From Antedon mediterranea (Eukaryota; Echinodermata; Crinoidea; Comatulida; Antedonidae): a stretch of DNA of 64,000 nucleotides. Both the position numbers and the translations under genes were made by a program. Under the pieces are notes generated by a model. The model was not told the origin of the DNA, did no database searches, and was given only the letters and a program-made list of their open reading frames with translations. The DNA lies in NCBI RefSeq assembly GCF_964355755.1, contig NC_092675.1, positions 13,779,312 to 13,843,311 on the forward strand, given 5' to 3'. The first letter of the stretch is position 1, and every line of letters starts with the position of its first letter. Shown here piece after piece: positions 23,571-35,239 of this stretch.

Positions 23571-25343
23571 ATGTGCAATAAAAAGTACAAAGATTACTTG
23601 GACTCTTTGGCTAAGCAAATTGTCACTAACAGTAAAAGATTCTGGAGCTGGATGAAAACTAAATACAAGTCAAATAATCTTCCTTCTGTCATGAGTCACG
23701 ATAACATTTCATTCCAGTCTAATTATGATAAAGCTACCACATTTAATTCTTATTTTCATTCTTTTTTCAGTGAGCCTTCTCCGGACGTTCCCCGGGACTA
23801 TCCAGGTCTTCCTGACTATGCGGTGGATAACTTAAGTTCTCTGTCTGTGAATCAGCATTCTGTGGAAAAGGCACTTAGTAACATTGATATCAATAAAGCT
23901 ACTGGCATTGATCAGATTAGTAACGTTGTCTTAAAGGGTGCCTCCTCCTCACTCTCTTATCCGCTTTGCAAATTGTTTCAGCTATCTATTAATTCTGGGG
24001 TTTTTCCTTCATCTTGGAAACACGCTAATATTGTCCCAATTCACAAGAGTGGTCCCAAAAAACTAATCTGTAACTATCGTCCTATTTCGTTATTGCCTAC
24101 TATGTCTAAGATTTTTGAGCGCATTGTGCATGATGGTTTGTCATCACATGTTGCTAATGCTTTAAGTCCTAGGCAGCATGGTTTTGTCTCTGGGAGATCA
24201 TGTCAAACCAACCTCGCACTGCTTCTTGCTACATCATACGATGCAATTAACAGCAAGAAGCAGTGCGATGTGATTTACACTGATTTCTCTAAGGCTTTTG
24301 ATTCCGTTTCCCATGATTTGCTTATTTTTAAACTTTCAAAATTTGGTTTATCCGGTTCACTGTTAAGTTGGTTTAAAAGCTATTTAACTAATAGACAACA
24401 GCGTGTTGTCATTGGGGGAGAGACATCTGATTGGCTCCCTGTGTTATCGGGCGTTCCGCAGGGCTCGATCCTGGGCCCGCTTTTGTTTAATTTATTTATC
24501 AACGATCTTCCTTTAAAATTTAATCATTCCGAGTCTCTTTTATTTGCTGACGATCTGAAATTGTTTAAAGTGATTACCACTCCACAGGATGCTTTTTCAC
24601 TTCAGGAGGATCTGGATGGTCTCGTGGAATGGACGGAGAAGTGGGGGATAAAACTTAATGCTAATAAATGCAAATATTTATCTATAACACTTAAAAAAAG
24701 GCCTGTGCTCTTCAATTATAATCTGAGTGGACATGATCTTGAGATGGTTTATGTATGGAAAGATTTAGGTATTTTTATTGATAGTAAATTAAATTTTTGT
24801 TCACATATTAATCATGTGTTGTCAAAAGCTAATAGAATGATGGGCTTAATATGGAGAAATTGTAGGTTTATGAACGACGGCAGGGCACTTTTATCTTTAT
24901 ACAAATCTATTATACGTCCTCACCTTGAATATTGTTCCGCAATTTTCAATTCAATTTCTCCATGTCAGGCCCGTCGAATCGACACTGTTCAACGGAAGTT
25001 TGTTCGATTCCTGTCTTATAACTGTGTTAATTTTGCCTTTTCCATTGATTCTGTCAGCAATCGTCGAACGATATCTGATATGGTTTTTTTATATAATATT
25101 TTAAATTCTAAATATGACTGTTCATTAATTTCACTATTTAGTTTAAATGTTCCTGGTCGTACACGAAATAGACATTTATTGCATATTCCTTTTAGCCGTG
25201 TCGACTGTACTAAGAGGGGACTTTTTCATAGACTACCTTATACATTTAATAATCTAAATAGCAATCATATCGATATTTTTAATGATAGACTTGGTTATTT
25301 TAAGAGGACGATGATGTGTTCACTTCTTGAACAGTCTGCATAA
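23571..25343 (+). CDS. LINE reverse transcriptase (5'-truncated ORF2), copy 1
   Basis: The product would copy the element's RNA into DNA at a nicked chromosomal site. From the first ATG it is 590 residues. Reverse transcriptase hallmarks appear in order: NYRPISLL at 168-175, QHGFVSGRSC at 202-211, motif A YTDFSKAFD at 236-244 with catalytic D238, SGVPQGSILGP at 293-303, and motif C FADD at 325-328 with D327 and D328. After these come a thumb-like region and a cysteine-containing C-terminal part around LYKSIIRPHLEYCSAIF (443-459). No stop or frameshift interrupts it. The ATG is probably not a natural start: the frame stays open for 26 more codons back to 23493, with residues such as RLAQSNFKFARASFKK that look like the authentic linker before the reverse transcriptase. 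The endonuclease is absent, so the copy is unlikely to move by itself. Copy 2 differs at residue 104 (N here, K there). Confidence 0.93.
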   Translation: MCNKKYKDYLDSLAKQIVTNSKRFWSWMKTKYKSNNLPSVMSHDNISFQSNYDKATTFNSYFHSFFSEPSPDVPRDYPGLPDYAVDNLSSLSVNQHSVEKALSNIDINKATGIDQISNVVLKGASSSLSYPLCKLFQLSINSGVFPSSWKHANIVPIHKSGPKKLICNYRPISLLPTMSKIFERIVHDGLSSHVANALSPRQHGFVSGRSCQTNLALLLATSYDAINSKKQCDVIYTDFSKAFDSVSHDLLIFKLSKFGLSGSLLSWFKSYLTNRQQRVVIGGETSDWLPVLSGVPQGSILGPLLFNLFINDLPLKFNHSESLLFADDLKLFKVITTPQDAFSLQEDLDGLVEWTEKWGIKLNANKCKYLSITLKKRPVLFNYNLSGHDLEMVYVWKDLGIFIDSKLNFCSHINHVLSKANRMMGLIWRNCRFMNDGRALLSLYKSIIRPHLEYCSAIFNSISPCQARRIDTVQRKFVRFLSYNCVNFAFSIDSVSNRRTISDMVFLYNILNSKYDCSLISLFSLNVPGRTRNRHLLHIPFSRVDCTKRGLFHRLPYTFNNLNSNHIDIFNDRLGYFKRTMMCSLLEQSA

Positions 25344-25500
25344 CCTGTTTTAATTGAAATTTTTTATGGCATGCCAATCTGTGTTTTTTATATATATATA
25401 TATATTTTATCTGTATTTTATTGTTAACCGTTTTTGCTGTTGTATTGTTTTATGTTTCAAACCTGTTAGTGGCGGTATTTATCGCTGTTGGTTTTGATTG
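25344..25500 (+). other. LINE 3' UTR, copy 1
   Basis: Non-coding sequence follows the TAA stop. It contains a TA dinucleotide run at 25389-25405. A possible small stem-loop lies at 25472-25485, with GCGGT and ATCGC arms (one G-T pair) around ATTT. In several LINE families a 3' structure is recognised by the element's own reverse transcriptase; such a role here is inference. Confidence 0.6.
25389..25405 (+). repeat. TA dinucleotide microsatellite in LINE 3' UTR, copy 1
   Basis: Seventeen bases of alternating T and A. The same length occurs in copy 2 at 60014-60030, which supports descent from one insertion because such runs mutate quickly. Confidence 0.85.
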
Positions 25501-25533
25501 AATAAAATAAAAATAAAATAAAAATAAAATAAA
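25501..25533 (+). repeat. LINE 3' tail: three AATAAAATAAA units, copy 1
   Basis: An 11-bp unit is repeated three times, and the last unit runs into the right target-site duplication. The first six bases, AATAAA, match a polyadenylation signal. LINE tails made of short A-rich repeats rather than pure poly(A) are known in Jockey/CR1/I-like groups. The tail can pair with the TTTT end of the nicked bottom strand. Confidence 0.8.
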
Positions 25534-25537
25534 ATAG
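25531..25537 (+). repeat. Right target-site duplication of LINE copy 1 (AAAATAG)
   Basis: AAAATAG, identical to 23486-23492, is followed at once by the interrupted satellite monomer (CTTAATATCGTATTTATAAA). The boundary with the tail is ambiguous by several A residues. Confidence 0.7.
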
Positions 25538-27801
25538 CTTAATATCGTATTTATAAATGTTTTAGACCATTTTGAGCATTTCGACAAAACTTTTTCACAC
25601 AAAACACCAAAGTTCTTAGAATAGCTTCAAATCGCATTTGGAGACGTTTTTTATACCATTTTGTGATTTCGATGAAACTTGATTACACAAAAACATCAAA
25701 GTTCTTAAAATCACATTATAAACCGTTTTAGACCATTTTGAGCATTTCGATAACACTTTTCACACAAAAACATCAAAGAGCACAAAATAGCTTAATATCG
25801 TATTTAAAAACGTTTTAGACCATTTTGAGCATTTAGACAAAACTTTTTCACACAAAACACCAAAGTGCTTAGAATAGCTTCAAATCGCATTTGGAGACGT
25901 TTTAGAACATTTTGTGTTTTTCGAAAAAAACTGTTAACATAAAAACACCAAAGTGCTTAGAATAGCTTCAAATCGCATTTGGAGACGTTTTAGAACATTT
26001 TGTGTTCTTCGAAAAAACCTGTTAACATAAAAACACCAAAGTGCTTAGAATAGCTTCAAATCGCATTTGGAGACGTTTTAGACCATTTTGTGATTTTTGA
26101 AAAAACTTGTTAACATAAAAACACCAAAGTGCTTAGAATAGCTTCAAATCACATTTGGAGACGTTTTAGACCATTTTGTGATTTTCGAAAAAAATTGTTA
26201 ACATAAAAACACGAAAGTGCTTAGAATAGCTTCAAATCGCATTTGGAAACGTTTTAGACCATTTTGTGATTTTCGAAAAAGATTGTTAACATAAAAACAC
26301 CAAAGTGCTTAGAAAAGCTTCAAATCGCATTTGGAGACGTTTTAGACCATTTTGTGCATTTCGATGAAACTTGGTTACACAAAAACATCAAAGTGCTTAA
26401 AATCACATTATAAACCATTTTAGACCATTTTGAGCATTTCGATAACACTTTTCACACAAAAACATCAAAGAGCACAAAATAGCTTAATATCTTATTTAAA
26501 AACGTTTTAGACCATTTTGAGCATTTCGACAAAACTTTTTCACACAAAACACCAAAGTGCTTAGAATAGCTTCAAATCGCATTTGGAGACGTTTTAGACC
26601 ATTTTGTGATTTTCGAAAAAACTTGTTAACATAAAAACATCAAAGTGTACAGAATAACTTCAAATCGCATTTGGAGACCGTTTTAGGCCAATTTGTGATT
26701 TCCGAAAAAACTTGTTAACCTAAAAATACCAAAGTGTTTAGAATAGCTTCAAATCGCATTTGGAGACGTTTTAGACCATTTTGTGATTTTCGAAAAAACT
26801 TGTTAACATAAAAACACCAAAGTGCTTCAAATCGCATTTGGAGACATTTTAGACCAATTTGTGATTTTTGAAAAAACTTGTTAACATAAAAACACCAAAG
26901 TGCTTACAATAGCTTCAAATCGTATTTGGAGACGTTTTAGACCATTTTGTGATTTTCGAAAAAACTTGTTAACATAAAAACACCAAAGTACTTAGAATAG
27001 CTTCAAATCGCATTTGGAGACGTTTTAGACCATTTTATGCTTTTCGATGAAACTTGGTTACACAAAAACATCAAAGTGCTTAAAATCACATTATAATCCG
27101 TTTTAGACCATTTTGAGCATTTCGATAACACTTTTCACACAAAAACATCAAAGAGCACAAAATAGCTTAATATCGTATTTAAAAACGTTTTAGACCATTT
27201 TGAGCATTTCGACAAAACTTTTTCACACAAAACACCAAAGTGCTTAGAATAGCTTCAAATCGCATTTGGAGACGTTTTAGACCATTTTGTGATTTTCGAA
27301 AAAAATTGTTAACATAAAAACATCAAAGTGTACAGAATAGCTTCAAATCGCATTTGGAGACCGTTTTAGGCCAATTTGTGATTTTCGAAAAAACTTGTTA
27401 ACCTAAAAATACCAAAGTGTTTAGAATAGCTTCAAATCGCATTTGGAGACGTTTTAGACCATTTTGTGATTTTCGAAAAAACTTGTTAACATAAAAACAC
27501 CAAAGTGCTTAGAATAGCTTCAAATCGCATTTGGAGACATTTTAGACCAATTTGTGATTTTCGAAAAAACTTGTCAACATAAAAACATCAAAGTGCTTAA
27601 AATCACATTATAATCCGTTTTAGACCATTTTGAGCATTTCGATAACACTTTTCACACAAAAACATCAAAGAGCACAAAATAGCTTAATATCGTATTTAAA
27701 AACGTTTTAACCATTTTGAGCATTTCGACAAAACTTTTTCACACAAAACACCAAAGTGCTTAGAATAGCTTCAAATCGCATTTGGAGACGTTTTAGACCA
27801 T
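25531..27801 (+). repeat. Right flank of LINE copy 1, paralogous to 18595-20865
   Basis: The satellite after the LINE matches the stretch following the unoccupied site at an offset of 6936 bp, for example the AGAAAAGCTTC variant at 26311 against 19375. On the left of the LINE the offset to the same locus is 4891. The difference, 2045, equals the 2038-bp element plus the 7-bp duplication. Confidence 0.85.
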
Positions 27802-28750
27802 TTTGTGATTTTCGAAAAAAATTGTTAACATAAAAACATCAAAGTGTACATAATAGCTTCAAATCGCATTTGGAGACCGTTTTAGGCCAATTTGTGATTT
27901 TCGAAAAAACTTGTTAACCTAAAAATACCAAAGTGTTTAGAATAGCTTCAAATCGCATTTGGAGACGTTTTAGACCATTTTGTGATTTTCGAAAAAACTT
28001 GTTAACATAAAAACACCAAAGTGCTTAGAATAGCTTCAAATCGCATATGGAGACATTTTAGACCAATTTGTGATTTTCGAAAAAACTTGTCAACATAAAA
28101 ACACCAAAGGGTTTAGAATATCTTCAAATCGCATTTGGAGACGTTTTAGACCATTTTGTGATTTTCGAAAAAACTTGTTAACATAAAAACACCAAAGTGC
28201 TTAGAATAGCTTCAAATCGCATTTGGAGACGTTTTAGACCAATTTGTGATTTTCGAAAAAACTTATCAACATAAAAACACCAAAGGGTTTAGAATAGCTT
28301 CAAATCGCATTTGGAGACGTTTTAGACCATTTTGTGATTTTGAAAAAACTTGTTAACATAAAAACACCAAAGTGCTTAGAATAGCTTCAAATCGCATTTG
28401 GAGACGTTTTAGACCATTTTGTGATTTTCGAAAAAACTTGTTAACATAAAAACACCAAAGTGCTTAGAATAGCTTCAAATCGTATTTGGAGACGTTTTAG
28501 ACCATTTTGAGATTTTCGAAAAAACTTGGTTACACAAAAACATCAAAGTGCTTAAAATCACATTATAAACCGTTTTAGACCATTTTGAGCATTTCGATAA
28601 CACTTTTCACACAAAAACATCAAAGAGCACAAAATAGCTTAATATCGTATTTAAAAACGTTTTAGACCATTTTGAGCATTTCGACAAAACTTTTTCACAC
28701 AAAACACCAAAGTGCTTAGAATAGCTTCAAATTGCATTTGGAGACGTTTT
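27801..28750 (+). repeat. Satellite block paralogous to 21801-22750 (offset 6000)
   Basis: Landmarks such as the GTACA run at 27845 against 21845 and the AATATCTTCAAATCG variant match at an offset of 6000 bp. The block carries private changes (GTACATAATAG, GCATATGGAG). At about 28755 it switches to type D sequence while the partner continues with GATTTTTGAAAA. Confidence 0.7.
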
Positions 28751-29375
28751 AGACCAATTTGTGCATTTCGATGAAACTTGATTACACAAAAACATCAAAG
28801 TGCTTAAAATTACATCATAAACCGTTTTAGACCATTTTGAGCATTTCGATAACACTTTTCACACAAAAACATGAAAGAGCACAAAATAGCTTAATATCGT
28901 ATTTAAAAACGTTTTAGACCATTTTGAGCATTTCGACAAAACTTTTTTACACAAAACACCAAAGTGCTTAGAATAGCTTCAAATCGCATTTGGAGACGTT
29001 TTAGACCAATTTGTGCATTTCGATGAAACTTGATTACACAAAAACATCAAAGTGCTTAAAATCACATTATAAACCGTTTTAGACCATTTTGAGCATTTCG
29101 ATAACACTTTTCACACAAAAACATCAAAGAGCACAAAATAGCTTAATATCGTATTTAAAAACGTTTTAGACCATTTTGAGCATTTAGACAAAACTTTTTC
29201 ACACAAAACACCAAAGTGCTTAGAATAGCTTCAAATCGCATTTGGAGACGTTTTAGACCATTTTGTGCATTTCGATGAAACTTGGTTACACAAAAACATC
29301 AAAGTGCTTAAAATCACATTATAAATCGTTTTAGACCATTTTGAGCATTTCGACAAAACTTTTTCACACAAAATA

Positions 29376-32300
29376 CCAAAGTGCTTAGAATAGCTTCAAA
29401 TCGCATTTCGAGACGTTTTAGACCATTTTGTGATTTTCGAAAAACTTTTTAACATAAAAACACCAAAGTGCTTAGAATAGCTTCAAATCACATTTGGAGA
29501 CATTTTAGACCATTTTGTGATTTTCGAAAAAACTTGTTAACATAAAAACACGAAAGTGCTTAGAATAGCTTCAAATCGCATTTGGAAACGTTTTAGACCA
29601 TTTTGTGATTTTCGAAAAAAATTGTTAACATAAAAACACCAAAGTGCTTAGAATCACATTATAAACCGTTTTAGACCATTTTGAGCATTTCGATAACAAT
29701 TTTCACACAAAAACATCAAAGAGCACAAAATAGCTTAATATCGTATTTAAAAATGTTTTAGACCATTTTGAGCATTTAGATAAAACTTTTTCACACAAAA
29801 CACCAAAGTGCTTAGAATAGCTTCAAATCGCATTTGGAGACGTTTTAGACCATTTTGTGATTTTTGAAAAAACTTGTTAACATAAAAACACCAAAGTGCT
29901 TAGAATAGCTTCAAATCACATTTGGAGACGTTTTAGACCATTTTGTGATTTTTGAAAAAACTTGTTAACATAAAAACACGAAAGTGCTTAGAATAGCTTC
30001 AAATCGCATTTGGAAACGTTTTAGACCATTTTGTGATTTTCGAAAAAGATTGTTAACATAAAAACACCAAAGTGCTTAGAATCACATTATAAACCGTTTT
30101 AGACCATTTTGAGCATTTCGATAACAATTTTCACACAAAAACATCAAAGAGCACAAAATAGCTTAATATCGTATTTAAAAATGTTTTAGACCATTTTGAG
30201 CATTTAGATAAAACTTTTTCACACAAAACACCAAAGTGCTTAGAATAGCTTTAAATCGCATTTGGAGACGGTTTAGACCATTTTGTGATTTTGAAAAAAC
30301 TTGTTAACATAAAAACACCAAAGTGCTTAGAATAGCTTCAAATCGCATTTGGAGACGTTTTAGACCATTTTGTGATTTTCGAAAAAACTTGTTAACATAA
30401 AAACACCAAAGTGCTTAGAATAGCTTCAAATCGTATTTGGAGACGTTTTAGACCATTTTGAGATTTTCGAAAAAACTTGGTTACACAAAAACATCAAAAT
30501 GCTTAAAATCACATTATAAACCGTTTTAGACCATTTTGAGCATTTCGATAACACTTTTCACACAAAAACATCAAAGAGCACAAAATAGCTTAATATCGTA
30601 TTTAAAAACGTTTTAGACCATTTTGAGCATTTCGACAAAACTTTTTCACACAAAACACCAAAGTGCTTAGAATAGCTTCAAATCGCATTTGGAGACGTTT
30701 TAGACCAATTTGTGCATTTCGATGAAACTTGATTACACAAAAACATCAAAGTGCTTAAAATCACATTATAAACCGTTTTAGACCATTTTGAGCATTTCGA
30801 TAACACTTTTCACACAAAAACATCAAAGAGCACAAAATAGCTTAATATCGTATTTAAAAACGTTTTAGACCATTTTGAGCATTTAGACAAAACTTTTTCA
30901 CACAAAACACCAAAGTGCTTAGAATAGCTTCAAATCGCATTTGGAGACGTTTTAGACCATTTTGTGCATTTCGATGGAACTTGGTTACACAAAAACATCA
31001 AAGTGCTTAAAATCACATTATAAATCGTTTTAGACCATTTTGAGAATTTCGACAAAACTTTTTCACACAAAATACAAAAGTGCTTAGAATAGCTTCAAAT
31101 CGTATTTGGAGACGTTTTAGACCTTTTTGTGCATTTCGATGGAACTTGGTTACACAAAAACATCAAAGTGCTTAAAATCACATTATAAATCGTTTTAGAC
31201 CATTTTGAGAATTTCGACAAAACTTTTTCACACAAAATACAAAAGTGCTTAGAATAGCTTCAAATCGCATTTGGAGACGTTTTAGACCATTTTGTGATTT
31301 TCGAAAAAACTTGTTAACATAAAAACACGAAAGTGCTTAGAATAGCTTCAAATCGCATTTAGAAACGTTTTAGACCATTTTGTGATTTTCGAAAAAAATT
31401 GTTAACATAAAAACACCAAAGTGCTTAGAATCACATTATAAACCGTTTTAGACCATTTTGAGCATTTCGATAACAATTTTCACACAAAAACATCAAAGAG
31501 CACAAAATAGCTTAATATCGTATTTAAAAATGTTTTAGACCATTTTGAGCATTTAGATAAAACTTTTTCACACAAAACACCAAAGTGCTTAGAATAGCTT
31601 CAAATCGCATTTGGAGACGTTTTAGACCAATTTGTGATTTTTGAAAAAACTTGTTAACACAAAAACATCAAAGTGCTTAGAATAGCTTCAAATCGCATTT
31701 GAAGACGTTTTAGACCATTTTCTGATTTTTGAAAAAACTTGTTAACATAAAAACACCAAAGTGCTTAGAATAGCTTCAAATCACATTTGGAGACGTTTTA
31801 GACCATTTTGTGATTTTCGAAAAAACTTGTTAACATAAAAACACGAAAGTGCTTAGAATAGCTTCAAATCGCATTTGGAAACGTTTTAGACCATTTTGTG
31901 ATTTTCGAAAAAACTTGTTAACATAAAAACACGAAAGTGCTTAGAATAGCTTCAAATCGCATTTGGAAACGTTTTAGACCATTTTGTGATTTTCGAAAAA
32001 AATTGTTAACATAAAAACACCAAAGTGTTTAGAATAGCTTCAAATCGCATTTGGAGACGTTTTAGACCAATTTGTGATTTTCGAAAAAACTTATCAACAT
32101 AAAAACACCAAAGGGTTTAGAATAGCTTCAAATCGCATTTGGAGACGTTTTAGACCATTTTGTGATTTTCGAAAAAACTTGTTAACATAAAAACACCAAA
32201 GTGCTTAGAATAGCTTCAAATCGTATTTGGAGACGTTTTAGACCATTTTGAGATTTTCGAAAAAACTTGGTTACACAAAAACATCAAAGTGCTTAAAATC

Positions 32301-33241
32301 ACATTATAAACCGTTTTAGACCATTTTGAACATTTCGATAACACTTTTCACACAAAAACATCAAAGAGCACAAAAAAGCTTAATATCGTATTTAAAACGT
32401 TTTAGACCATTTTGAGCATTTCGACAAAACTTTTTCACACAAAACACCAAAGTGCTTAGAATAGCTTCAAATCGCATTTGGAGACGTTTTAGACCAATTT
32501 GTGCATTTCGATGAAACTTGATTACACAAAAACATCAACGTGCTTAAAATCACATTATAAACCGTTTTAGACCATTTTGAGCATTTCGATAACACTTTTC
32601 ACACAAAAACATCAAAGAGCACAAAATAGCTTAATATCGTATTTAAAAACGTTTTAGACCATTTTGAGCATTTGGACAAAACTTTTTCACACAAAACACC
32701 AAAGTGCTTAGAATAGCTTCAAATAACATTTGGAGACGTTTTAGACCATTTTGTGCATTTCGATGAAACTTGGTTACACAAAAACATCAAAGTGCTTAAA
32801 ATCACATTATAAATCGTTTTAGACCATTTTGAGCATTTCGACAAAACTTTTTCACACAAAATATCAAAGGGCTTAGAATAGCTTCAAATCGCATTTGGAG
32901 ACGTTTTAGACCATTTTGTGATTTTCGAAAAAACTTTTTAACATAAAAACACCAAAGTGCTTAGAATAGCTTCAAATCACATTTGGAGACGTTTTAGACC
33001 ATTTTGTGATTTTCGAAAAAACTTGTTAACATAAAAACACGAAAGTGCTTAGAATAGCTTCAAATCGCATTTGGAAACGTTTTAGACCATTTTGTGATTT
33101 TCGAAAAAAATTGTTAACATAAAAACACCAAAGTGCTTAGAATCACATTATAAACCGTTTTAGACCATTTTGAGCATTTCGATAACAATTTTCACACAAA
33201 AACATCAAAGAGCACAAAATAGCTTAATATCGTATTTAAAA
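29376..33241 (+). repeat. Satellite between the two observed macro-copies
   Basis: This stretch has no counterpart in copy 2 inside the window, because the window ends at the base equivalent to 29375. It is ordinary A, B, C and D satellite with local tandem structure. If the macro-repeat is a direct tandem, this is the last part of its unit. Confidence 0.8.
30948..31277 (+). repeat. 165-bp dimer repeated twice
   Basis: Units 30948-31112 and 31113-31277 each contain a D-like and a C-like monomer (78 plus 87 bp). They share the rare variants CGATGGAACTTGG and TGAGAATTTCGAC. The second unit has CTTTTTG in its box. This is the shortest clear tandem duplication above monomer level. Confidence 0.75.
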
Positions 33242-35239
33242 ATGTTTTAGACCATTTTGAGCATTTAGAAAAAACTTTTTCACACAAAACACCAAAGTGC
33301 TTAGAATAGCTTCAAATCGCATTTGGAGACGTTTTAGACCATTTTGTGATTTTTGAAAAAACTTGTTAACATAAAAACACCAAAGTGCTTAGAATAGCTT
33401 CAAATCACATTTGGAGACGTTTTAGACCATTTTGTGATTTTCGAAAAAACTTGTTAACATAAAAACACGAAAGTGCTTAGAATAGCTTCAAATCGCATTT
33501 GGAAACGTTTTAGACCATTTTGTGATTTTCGAAAAAACTTGTTAACATAAAAACACGAAAGTGCTTAGAATAGCTTCAAATCGCATTTGGAAACGTTTTA
33601 GACCATTTTGTGATTTTCGAAAAAAATTGTTAACATAAAAACACCAAAGTGTTTAGAATAGCTTCAAATCGCATTTGGAGACGTTTTAGACCAATTTGTG
33701 ATTTTCGAAAAAACTTATCAACATAAAAACACCAAAGGGTTTAGAATAGCTTCAAATCGCATTTGGAAACGTTTTAGACCATTTTGTGATTTTGAAAAAA
33801 CTTGTTAACATAAAAACACCAAAGTGCTTAGAATAGCTTCAAATCGCATTTGGAGACGTTTTAGACCAATTTGTGCATTTCGATGAAACTTGATTACACA
33901 AAAACATCAACGTGCTTAAAATCACATTATAAACCGTTTTAGACCATTTTGAGCATTTCGATAACACTTTTCACACAAAAACATCAAAGAGCACAAAATA
34001 GCTTAATATCGTATTTAAAAACGTTTTAGACCATTTTTAGCATTTGGACAAAACTTTTTCACACAAAACACCAAAGTGCTTAGAATAGCTTCAAATAACA
34101 TTTGGAGACGTTTTAGACCATTTTGTGCATTTCGATGAAACTTGGTTACACAAAAACATCAAAGTGCTTAAAATCACATTATAAATCGTTTTAGACCATT
34201 TTGAGCATTTCGACAAAACTTTTTCACACAAAATATCAAAGGGCTTAGAATAGCTTCAAATCGCATTTGGAGACGTTTTAGACCATTTTGTGATTTTCGA
34301 AAAAACTTTTTAACATAAAAACACCAAAGTGCTTAGAATAGCTTCAAATCACATTTGGAGACGTTTTAGACCATTTTGTGATTTTCGAAAAAACTTGTTA
34401 ACATAAAAACACGAAAGTGCTTAGAATAGCTTCAAATCGCATTTGGAAACGTTTTAGACCATTTTGTGATTTTCGAAAAAAATTGTTAACATAAAAACAC
34501 CAAAGTGCTTAGAATCACATTATAAACCGTTTTAGACCATTTTGAGCATTTCGATAACAATTTTCACACAAAAACATCAAAGAGCACAAAATAGCTTAAT
34601 ATCGTATTTAAAAATGTTTTAGACCATTTTGAGCATTTAGATAAAACTTTTTCACACAAAACACCAAAGTGCTTAGAATAGCTTCAAATCGCATTTGGAG
34701 ACGTTTTAGACCATTTTGTGATTTTTGAAAAAACTTGTTAACATAAAAACACCAAAAGTGCTTAGAATAGCTTCAAATCACATTTGGAGACGTTTTAGAC
34801 CATTTTGTGATTTTCGAAAAAACTTGTTAACATAAAAACACGAAAGTGCTTAGAATAGCTTCAAATCGCATTTGGAAACGTTTTAGACCATTTTGTGATT
34901 TTCGAAAAAACTTGTTAACATAAAAACACGAAAGTGCTTAGAATAGCTTCAAATCGCATTTGGAAACGTTTTAGACCATTTTGTGATTTTCGAAAAAAAT
35001 TGTTAACATAAAAACACCAAAGTGTTTAGAATAGCTTCAAATCGCATTTGGAGACGTTTTAGACCAATTTGTGATTTTCGAAAAAACTTATCAACATAAA
35101 AACACCAAAGGGTTTAGAATAGCTTCAAATCGCATTTGGAAACGTTTTAGACAATTTTGTGATTTTGAAAAAACTTGTTAACATAAAAACACCAAAGTGC
35201 TTAGAATAGCTTCAAATCGCATTTGGAGACGTTTTAGAC
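32450..35239 (+). repeat. 1372/1373-bp higher-order tandem repeat spanning the macro-copy boundary
   Basis: About 32450-33866 matches 33822-35239, for example the rare ATCAACGTGC at 32536 and 33908 (1372 bp). The offset becomes 1373 after the extra A in ACACCAAAAGTGC near 34753. The repeat straddles position 33242, where macro-copy 2 begins, so the macro boundary lies inside a locally repeated stretch where unequal exchange would be easy. Confidence 0.75.

Larger units (their letters stand above)
23493..25530 (+). mobile_element. 5'-truncated non-LTR retrotransposon (LINE), copy 1
   Basis: This 2038-bp element interrupts a type B monomer. It consists of an open coding frame running in from the left junction, a complete reverse transcriptase and C-terminal region, a 3' UTR and an 11-bp-unit AATAAAATAAA tail. 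There is no endonuclease domain, which in this superfamily lies upstream of the reverse transcriptase, so the 5' part is missing. The open frame from the first base of the element and the direct repeats flanking it fit a single target-primed insertion that stopped early. There are no LTRs and no RNase H domain was recognised. Family placement (Jockey/CR1-like) rests on reading the protein only. Confidence 0.92.
1..29375 (+). repeat. Macro-duplication, copy 1 (contains LINE copy 1)
   Basis: This stretch corresponds base for base to 33242-64000 apart from a few substitutions and one 1384-bp block. Matching landmarks at offset 33241 include the start of the window against 33242, and rare variants at 667/33908 and 10934/44175. 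At offset 34625 the LINE (23493/58118) and the last base of the window (29375/64000) match. Copy 1 may extend left of the window. Confidence 0.93.

Noticed and set aside
25389-25405. TA run as a promoter TATA element
   Set aside because: It lies in the 3' UTR of a LINE, is a simple dinucleotide repeat and has no gene downstream.
23493-25530. LTR retrotransposon or group II intron as source of the reverse transcriptase
   Set aside because: There are no LTRs, integrase, protease or intron-type maturase features. The motif order, A-rich tail and target duplication fit a non-LTR element.
29376-33241. A separate gene-bearing spacer between the macro-copies
   Set aside because: Reading both strands gives only the same satellite monomers with local variants; nothing coding or structural RNA-like was seen.
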